NCBI GenBank assembly: GCA_015222595.1
Contig: JADFVP010000163.1
Span: 1-7,507 of the forward strand
Direction: 5' to 3'
Origin: Pseudomonadota bacterium
GTDB lineage: Bacteria > Desulfobacterota > GWC2-55-46 > JADFVP01
DNA: 7,507 nucleotides
The notes below the pieces were generated by a model. It saw only the letters and a list, made by a program, of their open reading frames with translations. It had not been told where the DNA came from and did no database searches. Below, piece by piece: positions 1 through 5,786 of the stretch. Each line of letters opens with the position of its first letter. Position 1 is the stretch's first letter. A program made the translations under genes and the position numbers.

Positions 1-224
1 ACGTCGGATACCTTGACAGCGTCGGCCACCTCTTTAACCTCAAGCCCTGCAGCCTCGGCCTTCGGCCACGAAGCGCCACCTTTGCGAAGCCCGACGACAA
101 CGTCTACTCCACTCTCATTAAGGTTGAGGGCATGTGCATGGCCCTGAGAACCGAAACCGATTATCGCGACCTTCTTGCTTTTGATATTCTCAAGGTTCGC
201 GTCCTTGTCGTAATAGACCTTCAT
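1..224 (-). CDS. ilvC: Ketol-acid reductoisomerase (NADP+), N-terminal part, cut by window edge
   Basis: The first 74 codons of KARI, which isomerises and reduces 2-acetolactate (or 2-aceto-2-hydroxybutyrate) to the dihydroxy acid with NADPH. It acts in the cytoplasm as the second common step of valine and isoleucine synthesis. The ATG start gives MKVYYDKDANLENIKSKKVA, followed by the Rossmann nucleotide-binding motif GFGSQGHAHALNL (residues 23-35). The loop GLRKGGASW (45-53) has the basic and serine residues expected to contact the NADPH phosphate. The start is firm: a perfect AAGGAGG lies five bases upstream. The reading frame is open to the window edge, so the catalytic Mg2+-binding C-terminal domain is outside. 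It is the last visible gene of the ilvD-ilvB-ilvN-ilvC set, 78 bases after ilvN. Confidence 0.95.
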   Translation of the reverse strand, partial: MKVYYDKDANLENIKSKKVAIIGFGSQGHAHALNLNESGVDVVVGLRKGGASWPKAEAAGLEVKEVADAVKVSD

Positions 225-229
225 CAAAT

Positions 230-236
230 CCTCCTT
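230..236 (-). promoter_or_regulatory. Strong ribosome binding site of ilvC
   Basis: AAGGAGG on the minus strand, five bases before the ATG of ilvC. It is one of the clearest Shine-Dalgarno sites in the window and fixes the ilvC start. Confidence 0.85.
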
Positions 237-302
237 AGTGTTGATAATAGACCGGGTTCGAAAAAAGTCTCCGGCCCGAAAAAAATAACTGAATAAAAAA
301 AC

Positions 303-788
303 TTACTTATGCTTGGGAGTACGTGGCATGGCTATGCGCCCTGTGCTGACTATCTCCTTGATACCGAAGGGGCGCAGCAGATCTTTAAAGGCCTCTACCT
401 TCTCCTCGTCTCCGGTCAGTTCGATAGTGTAGGCGCGCGGGCTTACGTCCACGACCTTTGCCCTGAAGATATCCACAATGCGAAGCACCTCGGCGCGCGT
501 CTCAGCGTTGGCCGTTATCTTGATAAGGAGAAGCTCACGCTCTATATGCGGTTCGCCCTTAAAGTCGTGAACCTTAATTACGCTCACCAGCTTGTTGAGC
601 TGCTTGGTGATCTGCTCTAGAATAGCCTCGTCTCCGGTCGTGACTATCGTCATTCGAGAGATCGCAGGATCGAGGGTCTCAGCCACGGTAAGGGACTCTA
701 TATTGAAGCCCCGCCCGGAAAAGAGTCCCGAGATTCTTGAGAGCACCCCGAACTCGTTTATTACAAGTACTGAAATCGTGTGACGCAC
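303..788 (-). CDS. ilvN: Acetolactate synthase, small (regulatory) subunit
   Basis: The regulatory subunit of acetohydroxyacid synthase. It binds the IlvB catalytic subunit, raises its activity and carries valine feedback inhibition. The 161-residue length matches the long, IlvH-like form. Residues 1-76 form an ACT domain (ISVLVINEFGVLSRISGLFS, then GFNIESLTV). The rest is the small-subunit C-terminal domain, with the family segments HIERELLLIKI (81-91) and IVDIFRAKVVDV (104-115). Asn11, Gly14, Ser17 and Asn29 align with E. coli IlvH positions whose mutation (N11, G14, S17, N29) relieves valine inhibition. All four are retained, so valine sensitivity is predicted. The start is GTG, chosen because GGAGG lies five bases upstream and the N-terminus (MRHTISVLV) fits the family. 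Unusually, 142 bases separate it from ilvB. Confidence 0.95.
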   Translation of the reverse strand: MRHTISVLVINEFGVLSRISGLFSGRGFNIESLTVAETLDPAISRMTIVTTGDEAILEQITKQLNKLVSVIKVHDFKGEPHIERELLLIKITANAETRAEVLRIVDIFRAKVVDVSPRAYTIELTGDEEKVEAFKDLLRPFGIKEIVSTGRIAMPRTPKHK

Positions 789-793
789 TACAG

Positions 794-798
794 CCTCC
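794..798 (-). promoter_or_regulatory. Ribosome binding site of ilvN (supports GTG start)
   Basis: GGAGG on the minus strand, five bases before the GTG codon at 788-786. This spacing decides the GTG start in the absence of a nearby in-frame ATG. Confidence 0.75.
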
Positions 799-824
799 GT
801 CCTGTTTCTTAAAATTCATAAACC

Positions 825-868
825 CCGGCGTTCCTCTGTCCGTACTCTGTACGAATAGAGGAGACCGG
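825..868 (-). other. Stem-loop in the ilvB-ilvN spacer
   Basis: An imperfect hairpin. The inner stem CGTAC/GTACG (841-845 with 849-853) closes a three-base loop. It continues through a short imperfect junction into CCTCT/AGAGG (833-837 with 857-861). CCGG can pair with CCGG (825-828 with 865-868) across a small internal loop. Neither strand has a T-run next to the stem, so it does not look like a rho-independent terminator. On the ilvBN transcript it lies about 35 bases before the ilvN ribosome site. It could be an RNA-processing or stability element, or a dispersed palindrome; no function can be read from the sequence. Confidence 0.55.
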
Positions 869-894
869 CCAATTGAACAGATATCTATTTCTAG

Positions 895-927
895 CAGCCC
901 CTGGACACTCAGCCCCTGGACACTCAG
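895..927. repeat. 15-bp tandem duplication just after ilvB
   Basis: CAGCCCCTGGACACT occurs twice in perfect tandem (895-909 and 910-924), followed by CAG of a third copy. The array ends three bases from the ilvB stop codon. On the ilvB transcript strand it gives GGACTGAGTGTCC, able to form a small GGAC/GTCC hairpin. It may be a replication-slippage duplication or a remnant of an intergenic repeat element. Confidence 0.9.
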
Positions 928-930
928 TCC

Positions 931-2655
931 TTAGACCAGCAGCATCTTGTTTAGCGGCTGACCGGCAGGCACCATCGGGTAGACATTCTCTGCAGGATCA
1001 ACCCTGAAGTCCATGATAACAGGCCTGTCCTTCACCTTCATGGCCTCTTTTAGCACGCTGGCTACCTCGTCGCGCTTACCCGTTGCGAGCCCTACGGCGC
1101 CGTAGGCGTCGGCAAGCTTCACATAGTCGGGAGCAACCGAGACGCAGGTATGAGAGTATCTTTTATCATAGAAGAACTCCTGCCACTGGCGCACCATGCC
1201 GAGCACGATGTTGTTCAGTATAACGACCTTAACGGGCAGCTTGTACTGAACCGCTGTGGCTATTTCCTGAATGTTCATCTGTATCGATCCGTCGCCGGCG
1301 ATGTCCACAACCGTCTTCTTCGGAAACGCAATCTGCGCGCCTATTGCAGCAGGCAGACCAAAGCCCATTGTGCCGAGTCCGCCTGAAGTGAGGTACGTGC
1401 GCGGCTTATCGTAAAGAAAGAACTGCGCGGCCCACATCTGGTTCTGCCCGACCTCGGTCGTGATTATGGCGTCTCCCTTTGTTATCTTGTAGAGCTGCTC
1501 TACTACGTACTGCGGCTTGAGCCTGCCCTTCGGGGAGTCCTTGTACGAGAGCTTATGTGTCGTACTCCATTTGTCTATCTGCTCGTGCCACTCAGCCGTA
1601 TTGGACTTGTACTCCTTTAGGCCCTTTGCAGCCGGAACGAGCTTAATCAGTTCCTTCAAAACATTACAGACGTCTCCTACTATCGGCACGTCTACCTTTA
1701 CGTTCTTGCTGATAGAGGTCGGGTCGATATCTATATGGATAATCTTCGCATACTGCGCGAACTCTTCCGTCTTTCCGGTTACGCGGTCGTCGAAGCGCGA
1801 ACCGATTGCTATAAGGCAGTCTGTGTTGGTCACCGCCATGTTGGCCGCATACGTTCCGTGCATGCCGAGCATGCCCATAAAGAGCTTGTGCGTGCCGGGG
1901 AAACCGCCAAGCCCCATAAGGGTGTTGGTGGTCGGCAGGTTGAGCTTTTCGCAAAAGGTCTTGAGCTGTGCGGCAGCGTCGGAGAGCACAACGCCTCCTC
2001 CGGCATAGACGACCGGCCTCTTCGACTTAAGGATTATATCTATCGCCTTCTGTATCTGGCGCGAGTTGCCTTTATAGGTCGGATGGTAGCTCGGAAGCTC
2101 GACCTTGTCAGGATAAGAGAACTCGTACGTAGCGTTCAGCACGTCTTTTGGAAGATCGACGAGCACGGGCCCCGGGCGTCCTGTAGAAGCGATGTAGAAG
2201 GCCTCTTTTATAACGCGCGTAAGATCCTTGATGTCCTTTACCAGATAGTTGTGCTTGGTGCACGGGCGCGTAATGCCGACGATGTCTGCCTCCTGAAAGG
2301 CGTCGTTGCCTATGAGCGCTGTGGGAACCTGTCCGGTAAAGACGACCATCGGTATGGAGTCCATATACGCCGTGGCGATTCCGGTTACCGTGTTGGTGGC
2401 TCCGGGCCCTGAGGTGACGAGCACTACTCCGGGACGCCCCGTAGCGCGCGCGTAACCGTCGGCAGCGTGCACAGCACCCTGTTCGTGCCGTACAAGCACG
2501 TGCTTAATGGGTGCGTCGTACAACGCGTCGTAGATTGGAAGCACTGCGCCTCCGGGAAAGCCGAAGATGGTGTCCACTTTCTCTTCAGCGAGGCATTCGA
2601 GAAAAATTTCCGCGCCTGTCATCTTGCCTTTTTTCTTGGTCATGTCGATTTCCAT
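931..2655 (-). CDS. ilvB: Acetolactate synthase, large (catalytic) subunit
   Basis: A thiamine-diphosphate enzyme that joins two pyruvates to 2-acetolactate, or pyruvate with 2-ketobutyrate to 2-aceto-2-hydroxybutyrate. It is the first committed step of valine/leucine and isoleucine synthesis, in the cytoplasm with IlvN. At 574 residues it is full length. The N-terminal ThDP domain has FGFPGGAVLP (31-40) and catalytic Glu58 in RHEQGA. The central domain carries RFDDRVTGK (287-295), typical of the FAD-binding part. The C-terminal ThDP domain has GLGTMGFGLPAAIGA (426-440) and the Mg/ThDP motif starting GDGS at 454 and ending NN at 481-482. Trp491 in VRQWQ matches the residue (Trp464 of E. coli AHAS II) that favours 2-ketobutyrate. 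Met1 has no clear ribosome site. Met5 (2643) has a weak GGA eight bases upstream and is an equally good start. No frameshift or missing key residue was seen. Confidence 0.96.
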   Translation of the reverse strand: MEIDMTKKKGKMTGAEIFLECLAEEKVDTIFGFPGGAVLPIYDALYDAPIKHVLVRHEQGAVHAADGYARATGRPGVVLVTSGPGATNTVTGIATAYMDSIPMVVFTGQVPTALIGNDAFQEADIVGITRPCTKHNYLVKDIKDLTRVIKEAFYIASTGRPGPVLVDLPKDVLNATYEFSYPDKVELPSYHPTYKGNSRQIQKAIDIILKSKRPVVYAGGGVVLSDAAAQLKTFCEKLNLPTTNTLMGLGGFPGTHKLFMGMLGMHGTYAANMAVTNTDCLIAIGSRFDDRVTGKTEEFAQYAKIIHIDIDPTSISKNVKVDVPIVGDVCNVLKELIKLVPAAKGLKEYKSNTAEWHEQIDKWSTTHKLSYKDSPKGRLKPQYVVEQLYKITKGDAIITTEVGQNQMWAAQFFLYDKPRTYLTSGGLGTMGFGLPAAIGAQIAFPKKTVVDIAGDGSIQMNIQEIATAVQYKLPVKVVILNNIVLGMVRQWQEFFYDKRYSHTCVSVAPDYVKLADAYGAVGLATGKRDEVASVLKEAMKVKDRPVIMDFRVDPAENVYPMVPAGQPLNKMLLV

Positions 2656-2763
2656 TCTAAAAGCTTTAAAAAATTATCTGCCTGCAACTGACGACAGTAT
2701 TGTTCTTAAATAAGATACCCGGTTTGCGCCAGAGCTGCCAGTCTTAAATAGCCCGAAAGCTGT

Positions 2764-4458
2764 CTACTTTAAAACCGCCCCGGTGTTGGCCGAGGTCACG
2801 CAGCGTGCGTAGCGCGAGAGCCAGCCGGACTTGATCTTAGGCTCAGGCTGTTTCCACTTCTTGCGCCGTTTGGCAAGCTCGGCCTTGGTTACTTTAAGCT
2901 TGAGCGTACGGGCCGGTATGTCGAGTTCTATTATGTCGCCGTTCTTAATGAGCGCGATCACTCCGCCCTCCATCGCTTCTGGCGACACGTGGCCTATGCA
3001 CGGCCCGCGCGTTCCTCCAGAGAAACGTCCGTCGGTCACTAGCGCCACTGACTCGCCAAGGCCCATGCCCATCAGCGTTGCCGTCGGAGCCAGCATCTCT
3101 CTCATTCCGGGCCCACCCTTGGGCCCTTCGTACCTGACGACTATAAAGTCGCCCTTCTTTATCTTGCCTCCGAGTATCGCCTCCATCGTGGCCTCTTCGG
3201 AGTCGAAGCACCGGGCTTTGCCCTTGAACCGCATCATGTTGTCGCTAACGCCGCTCTGCTTTACGACGGCTCCAAGAGGTGCGATATTGCCCTTTAGAAC
3301 GGCTATGCCACCCTCTTTATGATGCGCCTCTTTAAGCGGCCTGATAACATCGCCGTCTATAAAGTCAACTCCCTTTACTATCTTCTTTACACGATCTCCC
3401 GAGACCGTAGGGTTGTCCTTGATCTTGTTGCCGAGCCTTTTTAAGACCGCCCCTATGCCGCCGCCCCAGTGGAGGTCTTCCATGTAGTACGGACCAACGG
3501 GTTCCAAAGAAGAGATGTGCGGTGTTACCTTGCTCAACTCATCGAACAGCTCCAACGGCAGATCTACTCCGGCCTCGTGGGCAATAGAGAGCAGGTGGAG
3601 CACAGTGTTGGACGACCCCCCAAGAGCGAGGTCTACGCGAATAGCGTTCTCAAAGGCCGCGCGCGTCATAATCTTTCGCGGAGTAATATCTTTTTTAACC
3701 AGTTCTACTATGCGCGCGCCGCTGGCGTATGCGATTCTGCGCTTCTCGGCAGACTGGGCGAGCGCTGTGCCGCACCACGGCAGGCTCATGCCCATTGTCT
3801 CTGTAAGGCAGTTCATCGTGTTGGCGGTATAGAGGCCCTGACAGCTTCCGGCCCCCGGACACGCGCCCTGCTCGCAAGAGTCGAGTTCGTCCTTCGTTAT
3901 CTTTCCGGCGCGGTACCGTCCCATCGCCTCGAAGGTGTTGCGTATAAAGGAGGTCCGCTCGCCGCGATACCGGCCCGTCATCATGGGGCCTGCGGTTACG
4001 ACTATTGCCGGAATGTCGAGCCTTGCTGCGGCCATCAACATACCCGGAGTTATCTTGTCGCAGTTTGTCAGAAGAACAATGCCGTCGAAGGCGTGCGCCT
4101 CGGCGACCGACTCTATGGAGTCGGCAATGAGTTCGCGTATCGGCAGCGAGTAATGCATGCCCCTGTGTCCCATCGATATTCCGTCGCAGACTCCGGGAAT
4201 ACCGAAGAAGAACGGATAACCGCCTCCGGTGTGGACGCCTTTTTCGATATACCGTTCAAGGTCGCGCATACCGATATGGCCAGGTATAAGGTCTGTAAAG
4301 CTAGACGCGACCCCGATGAAGGGAGTGTCTTCCATCGCCTCTTTAGGCACACCCGTTGCATAGAGTAGTGCCCTGCTTGGAACCCTGTCGAGTCCCTTCT
4401 TTATTCTGTCGCTACGGCTTGGCATATTATTACCCGGTTTTTTAAATAGAGAGAACAT
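2764..4458 (-). CDS. ilvD: Dihydroxyacid dehydratase
   Basis: Dehydrates 2,3-dihydroxyisovalerate and 2,3-dihydroxy-3-methylvalerate to the keto acids that precede valine and isoleucine, using an Fe-S cluster and Mg2+ in the cytoplasm. It is 564 residues long, the compact form (E. coli IlvD is about 616). Visible motifs are Cys133 in TNCDKITPGM, with Asp134 and the lysine expected to be carbamylated (Lys135); Cys206 in CPGAGSCQGLYTANTMNC; RYEGPKGGPGM (442-452); and the catalytic serine Ser480 in TDGRFSGGT. The site of the first cysteine of [2Fe-2S] enzymes (ASCW) reads ASSF, with Ser53, as in E. coli. This favours an oxygen-sensitive [4Fe-4S] type. The start is uncertain: most relatives begin near MRSDxxKKG, matching Met12 (MPSRSDRIKKG, ATG at 4425), and neither ATG has a good ribosome site. 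It is the first ilv gene after a strong hairpin. Confidence 0.95.
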   Translation of the reverse strand: MFSLFKKPGNNMPSRSDRIKKGLDRVPSRALLYATGVPKEAMEDTPFIGVASSFTDLIPGHIGMRDLERYIEKGVHTGGGYPFFFGIPGVCDGISMGHRGMHYSLPIRELIADSIESVAEAHAFDGIVLLTNCDKITPGMLMAAARLDIPAIVVTAGPMMTGRYRGERTSFIRNTFEAMGRYRAGKITKDELDSCEQGACPGAGSCQGLYTANTMNCLTETMGMSLPWCGTALAQSAEKRRIAYASGARIVELVKKDITPRKIMTRAAFENAIRVDLALGGSSNTVLHLLSIAHEAGVDLPLELFDELSKVTPHISSLEPVGPYYMEDLHWGGGIGAVLKRLGNKIKDNPTVSGDRVKKIVKGVDFIDGDVIRPLKEAHHKEGGIAVLKGNIAPLGAVVKQSGVSDNMMRFKGKARCFDSEEATMEAILGGKIKKGDFIVVRYEGPKGGPGMREMLAPTATLMGMGLGESVALVTDGRFSGGTRGPCIGHVSPEAMEGGVIALIKNGDIIELDIPARTLKLKVTKAELAKRRKKWKQPEPKIKSGWLSRYARCVTSANTGAVLK

Positions 4459-4464
4459 CTGTAA

Positions 4465-4476
4465 ACAGACGTCTGT
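4465..4476. promoter_or_regulatory. 12-bp perfect palindrome before ilvD, possible operator
   Basis: ACAGACGTCTGT is a perfect inverted repeat in the short gap between the stem-loop at 4502-4539 and ilvD. It overlaps a degenerate direct repeat: ACATCTGTAAAC (4455-4466) and ACGTCTGTAAAT (4469-4480) match at 10 of 12 positions, 14 bases apart. The position suits an operator for the ilv genes, particularly if translation starts at 4425. About two 12-bp palindromes are expected by chance in a window this size, so this remains a candidate. Confidence 0.35.
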
Positions 4477-4501
4477 AAATAAACATCAGAATAAACAAAG
4501 G

Positions 4502-4539
4502 GGGGGACGGTCCCTTAACATGTAAGAGACCGTGCCCCC
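4502..4539 (-). terminator. Strong stem-loop, terminator of the DUF465 gene
   Basis: On the minus strand GGGGG pairs with CCCCC (4535-4539 with 4502-4506). After a one-base bulge an 11-bp stem follows, with one G-T pair (ACGGTCTCTTA with TAAGGGACCGT, 4523-4533 with 4507-4517), closed by a five-base loop. The stem is followed by CC and then TTTGTTTATT. It begins 18 bases after the DUF465 stop codon. This fits a rho-independent terminator that isolates ilvD from the upstream genes, though the T-tract is interrupted and displaced by two C. The GGGGACGGTC arm also resembles dispersed REP-like palindromes. Confidence 0.7.
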
Positions 4540-4557
4540 GCCTGTACTGGGCCTCAG

Positions 4558-4776
4558 TTAAGCTTCGTGCTGTGCTATTATCTCTTCAATCTCGTCCTTA
4601 AGGGCGAGCTTCAATTTCTTGAACCGCTGCTTCTCCTGCAACTCGGCGGGTGTTAGGTGCGCCCTGCCTTCGAGGTTGCTAACCTTCTGCTTGTATTCGC
4701 TGTGCTTGGTGTACCTTCTTTTAAAGTTCATATCTTCTACAAGCAGTCTTTCGAGTAAATCGGGTTGAATTTCCAT
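4558..4776 (-). CDS. DUF465 (YdcH-family) small protein, unknown function
   Basis: A 72-residue acidic and basic, helix-rich protein. Its pattern is that of the DUF465/YdcH family: an N-terminal helix (PDLLERLLVEDMNFKRRYTKH), a middle segment, the signature LTPAELQEKQRFKKLKLALKD (41-61) and a C-terminal helix ending EIIAQHEA. It looks like a short two-helix coiled coil without a signal peptide or membrane segment, so it is probably cytoplasmic. The family has no established biochemical role and none is assigned here. The start is firm: AGGAGG lies four bases before the ATG. It seems to be transcribed alone, from the promoter at 4897-4925 to the stem-loop at 4502-4539, and its neighbours give no functional clue. 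Confidence 0.88.
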   Translation of the reverse strand: MEIQPDLLERLLVEDMNFKRRYTKHSEYKQKVSNLEGRAHLTPAELQEKQRFKKLKLALKDEIEEIIAQHEA

Positions 4777-4780
4777 TAGG

Positions 4781-4786
4781 CCTCCT
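4781..4786 (-). promoter_or_regulatory. Strong ribosome binding site of the DUF465 gene
   Basis: AGGAGG on the minus strand, four bases before the ATG at 4776. It confirms that this small reading frame is translated. Confidence 0.85.
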
Positions 4787-4837
4787 GAATTCGAATTGAT
4801 ACTGTAGACTCATACAACTCTTGCAGAAGCAGACACG

Positions 4838-4868
4838 AAAAAGCCAACCTAACTGACGGGTTAACGGC
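4838..4868 (-). terminator. Terminator-like hairpin in the DUF465 leader (attenuator or small RNA end)
   Basis: On the minus strand GCC (4868-4866), a three-base bulge and AACC (4862-4859) pair with GGTT-GGC (4849-4843) around a nine-base loop, directly followed by TTTTT (4842-4838). The stem is only seven base pairs with a bulge, so it is weak. It lies roughly 25-50 bases downstream of the expected transcription start. It could end a short RNA of about 50 bases or act as an attenuator. GCAGA (4889-4885) before it can pair with TCTGC (4833-4829) after it, which might compete or close a larger structure. Confidence 0.35.
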
Positions 4869-4896
4869 ACTTTCCGACTCTTTATCTGCACATTAT

Positions 4897-4925
4897 AGTT
4901 TAACGTAACAGGGGGGGATTGTCAA
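4897..4925 (-). promoter_or_regulatory. Sigma70-type promoter of the DUF465 gene
   Basis: A perfect -35 TTGACA (4925-4920) is followed by a 17-base spacer and the -10 hexamer TAAACT (4902-4897, four of six consensus positions). TATAAT overlaps at 4897-4892 but would be 22 bases from the -35 box. The spacer contains seven consecutive C (4917-4911), a tract prone to slippage. The expected start site is near 4890, giving a leader of about 115 bases. The -35 box lies between tsaB and the DUF465 gene, just past the tsaB stop. Confidence 0.75.
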
Positions 4926-4943
4926 CTTCGGCGCTACGGTTGT

Positions 4944-5687
4944 TTAAAACCCTTTGCGCGGGCCCTTAAGTCGAATCTCGGCCTCCGACTTTCTTAGATA
5001 AAACGGAGTGAAATCAACAGGTTCAGACCCAACAGAGGCAAATTCTCCGGCTTCCGATATCTCCATCTGAGCGCATTTCGCAACGAGTGCCGCATTAACT
5101 CTCCAGAGTTCGGGGGCCGCTATCTGCCGAGGGGCCATATTCTCTAGTATTCGACCCGCGTAGACCTTGAGCCCGTCGCCTAAAAAGAGCGCCTTTTCGC
5201 CAAGCCCGCGCTCGGCTATTTCATCGAGCAGAGCGTCTATTGTTAGCGCAGAGTCGTCTATAAGAGCAGTAGGCGGCTCGTTACCCAACTCATAGAGCGC
5301 AGAGTAGACCTCGCCCCGCCGAGCGTCGAGCAGAGGCACGGCAATTGTGCCGGCCTCGACACTATGGTCGTTCTCCGCTAGGTTGAAAGCAAGTGCCTTA
5401 AGCGTAGAGACGCCTATTATCTTGACTCCTAGAGTCCAGGCAATTCCTTTGGCAATAGAGACCCCGATTCTGAGACCTGTAAAGGAGCCGGGGCCGTAAG
5501 AGAGCGCTATTTTCTCGATCTCGGAGACCGAGACGCCAGCGTCTTTCATCATTGCGTCGATAGAGGGCATCAGCCACTCGGAATGCGTACCGACTTGGGC
5601 TGAGTTTCTCTCGGCCACGACCGTATCGCCTTTAACCAAGGCAACGGAGCCGGATGAGCTTGAGGTATCGAGCGCAAGTATGAGCAC
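4944..5687 (-). CDS. tsaB: tRNA t6A modification protein TsaB
   Basis: A non-catalytic partner of TsaD in the TsaB-TsaD-TsaE complex that puts threonylcarbamoyl on A37 of tRNAs reading ANN codons. It acts in the cytoplasm. The 247-residue protein has the ASKHA fold start ILALDTSSSSGSVAL (3-17), HSEWLMP (35-41), the family signature YGPGSFTGLRIG (64-75), DARRGEVYSA (121-130) and the C-terminal PFYLRKSEAE (228-237). It lacks the HxxxH metal site of TsaD, which separates it from that paralogue. The start is GTG, chosen because MLILALDTS is where the family begins. No good ribosome site precedes it (only GGGA about ten bases upstream), so expression may be weak or coupled. It follows rseP by 99 bases, and no convincing promoter or terminator is visible in that gap. 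Confidence 0.93.
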   Translation of the reverse strand: MLILALDTSSSSGSVALVKGDTVVAERNSAQVGTHSEWLMPSIDAMMKDAGVSVSEIEKIALSYGPGSFTGLRIGVSIAKGIAWTLGVKIIGVSTLKALAFNLAENDHSVEAGTIAVPLLDARRGEVYSALYELGNEPPTALIDDSALTIDALLDEIAERGLGEKALFLGDGLKVYAGRILENMAPRQIAAPELWRVNAALVAKCAQMEISEAGEFASVGSEPVDFTPFYLRKSEAEIRLKGPRKGF

Positions 5688-5786
5688 AGTGGGGGTTCCC
5701 GGTATAAGATAATAAAAAAAGAATGAATTTGAGATCGAGTTGAACGGAACGGTCGGAAAAGCTAGCCCCGCGTTAGAACCGGACGC

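Noticed and set aside
241..302. Possible promoter or terminator in the ilvN-ilvC gap
   Set aside because: T-runs and a TATTAT hexamer are present, but there is no GC stem before the T-runs and no acceptable -35 box at 16-18 bases.
680..819. Minus-strand ATG at 819 opening a short frame (about 46 codons) that overlaps the ilvN start out of frame
   Set aside because: It has no ribosome site of its own, and the GGAGG in the region is correctly placed for the ilvN GTG instead.
737..934. Plus-strand frame with a repeated SPWTL peptide
   Set aside because: The peptide repeat is only the translation of the 15-bp tandem duplication; there is no ribosome site and the frame overlaps ilvN on the other strand.
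1735..2412. Open frame of 225 codons on the plus strand opposite ilvB
   Set aside because: It is the antisense shadow of ilvB; the composition is arginine-, valine- and histidine-rich with no family resemblance.
2704..2750. Direct repeat TCTTAAATA at 2704-2712 and 2742-2750 in the ilvD-ilvB gap
   Set aside because: The repeat is short and AT-rich in an AT-rich gap; no promoter with reasonable spacing could be built from it.
3469..4368. Long open frame of 299 codons on the plus strand opposite ilvD
   Set aside because: It lies wholly inside the strongly supported ilvD gene, shows no recognisable domain, and is explained by the codon bias of the real gene on the other strand.
4423..4560. Classical leader-peptide attenuation or a T-box controlling the ilv genes
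   Set aside because: No leader peptide with runs of Ile, Val or Leu codons and no T-box sequence is seen before ilvD; the hairpin at 4502-4539 directly follows the DUF465 gene and is best read as its terminator.
5688..5786. Possible terminator or promoter between rseP and tsaB
   Set aside because: Only a four-base stem (GCGT/ACGC) and an isolated T-run that does not follow a stem are visible; no -35/-10 pair with good spacing was found.
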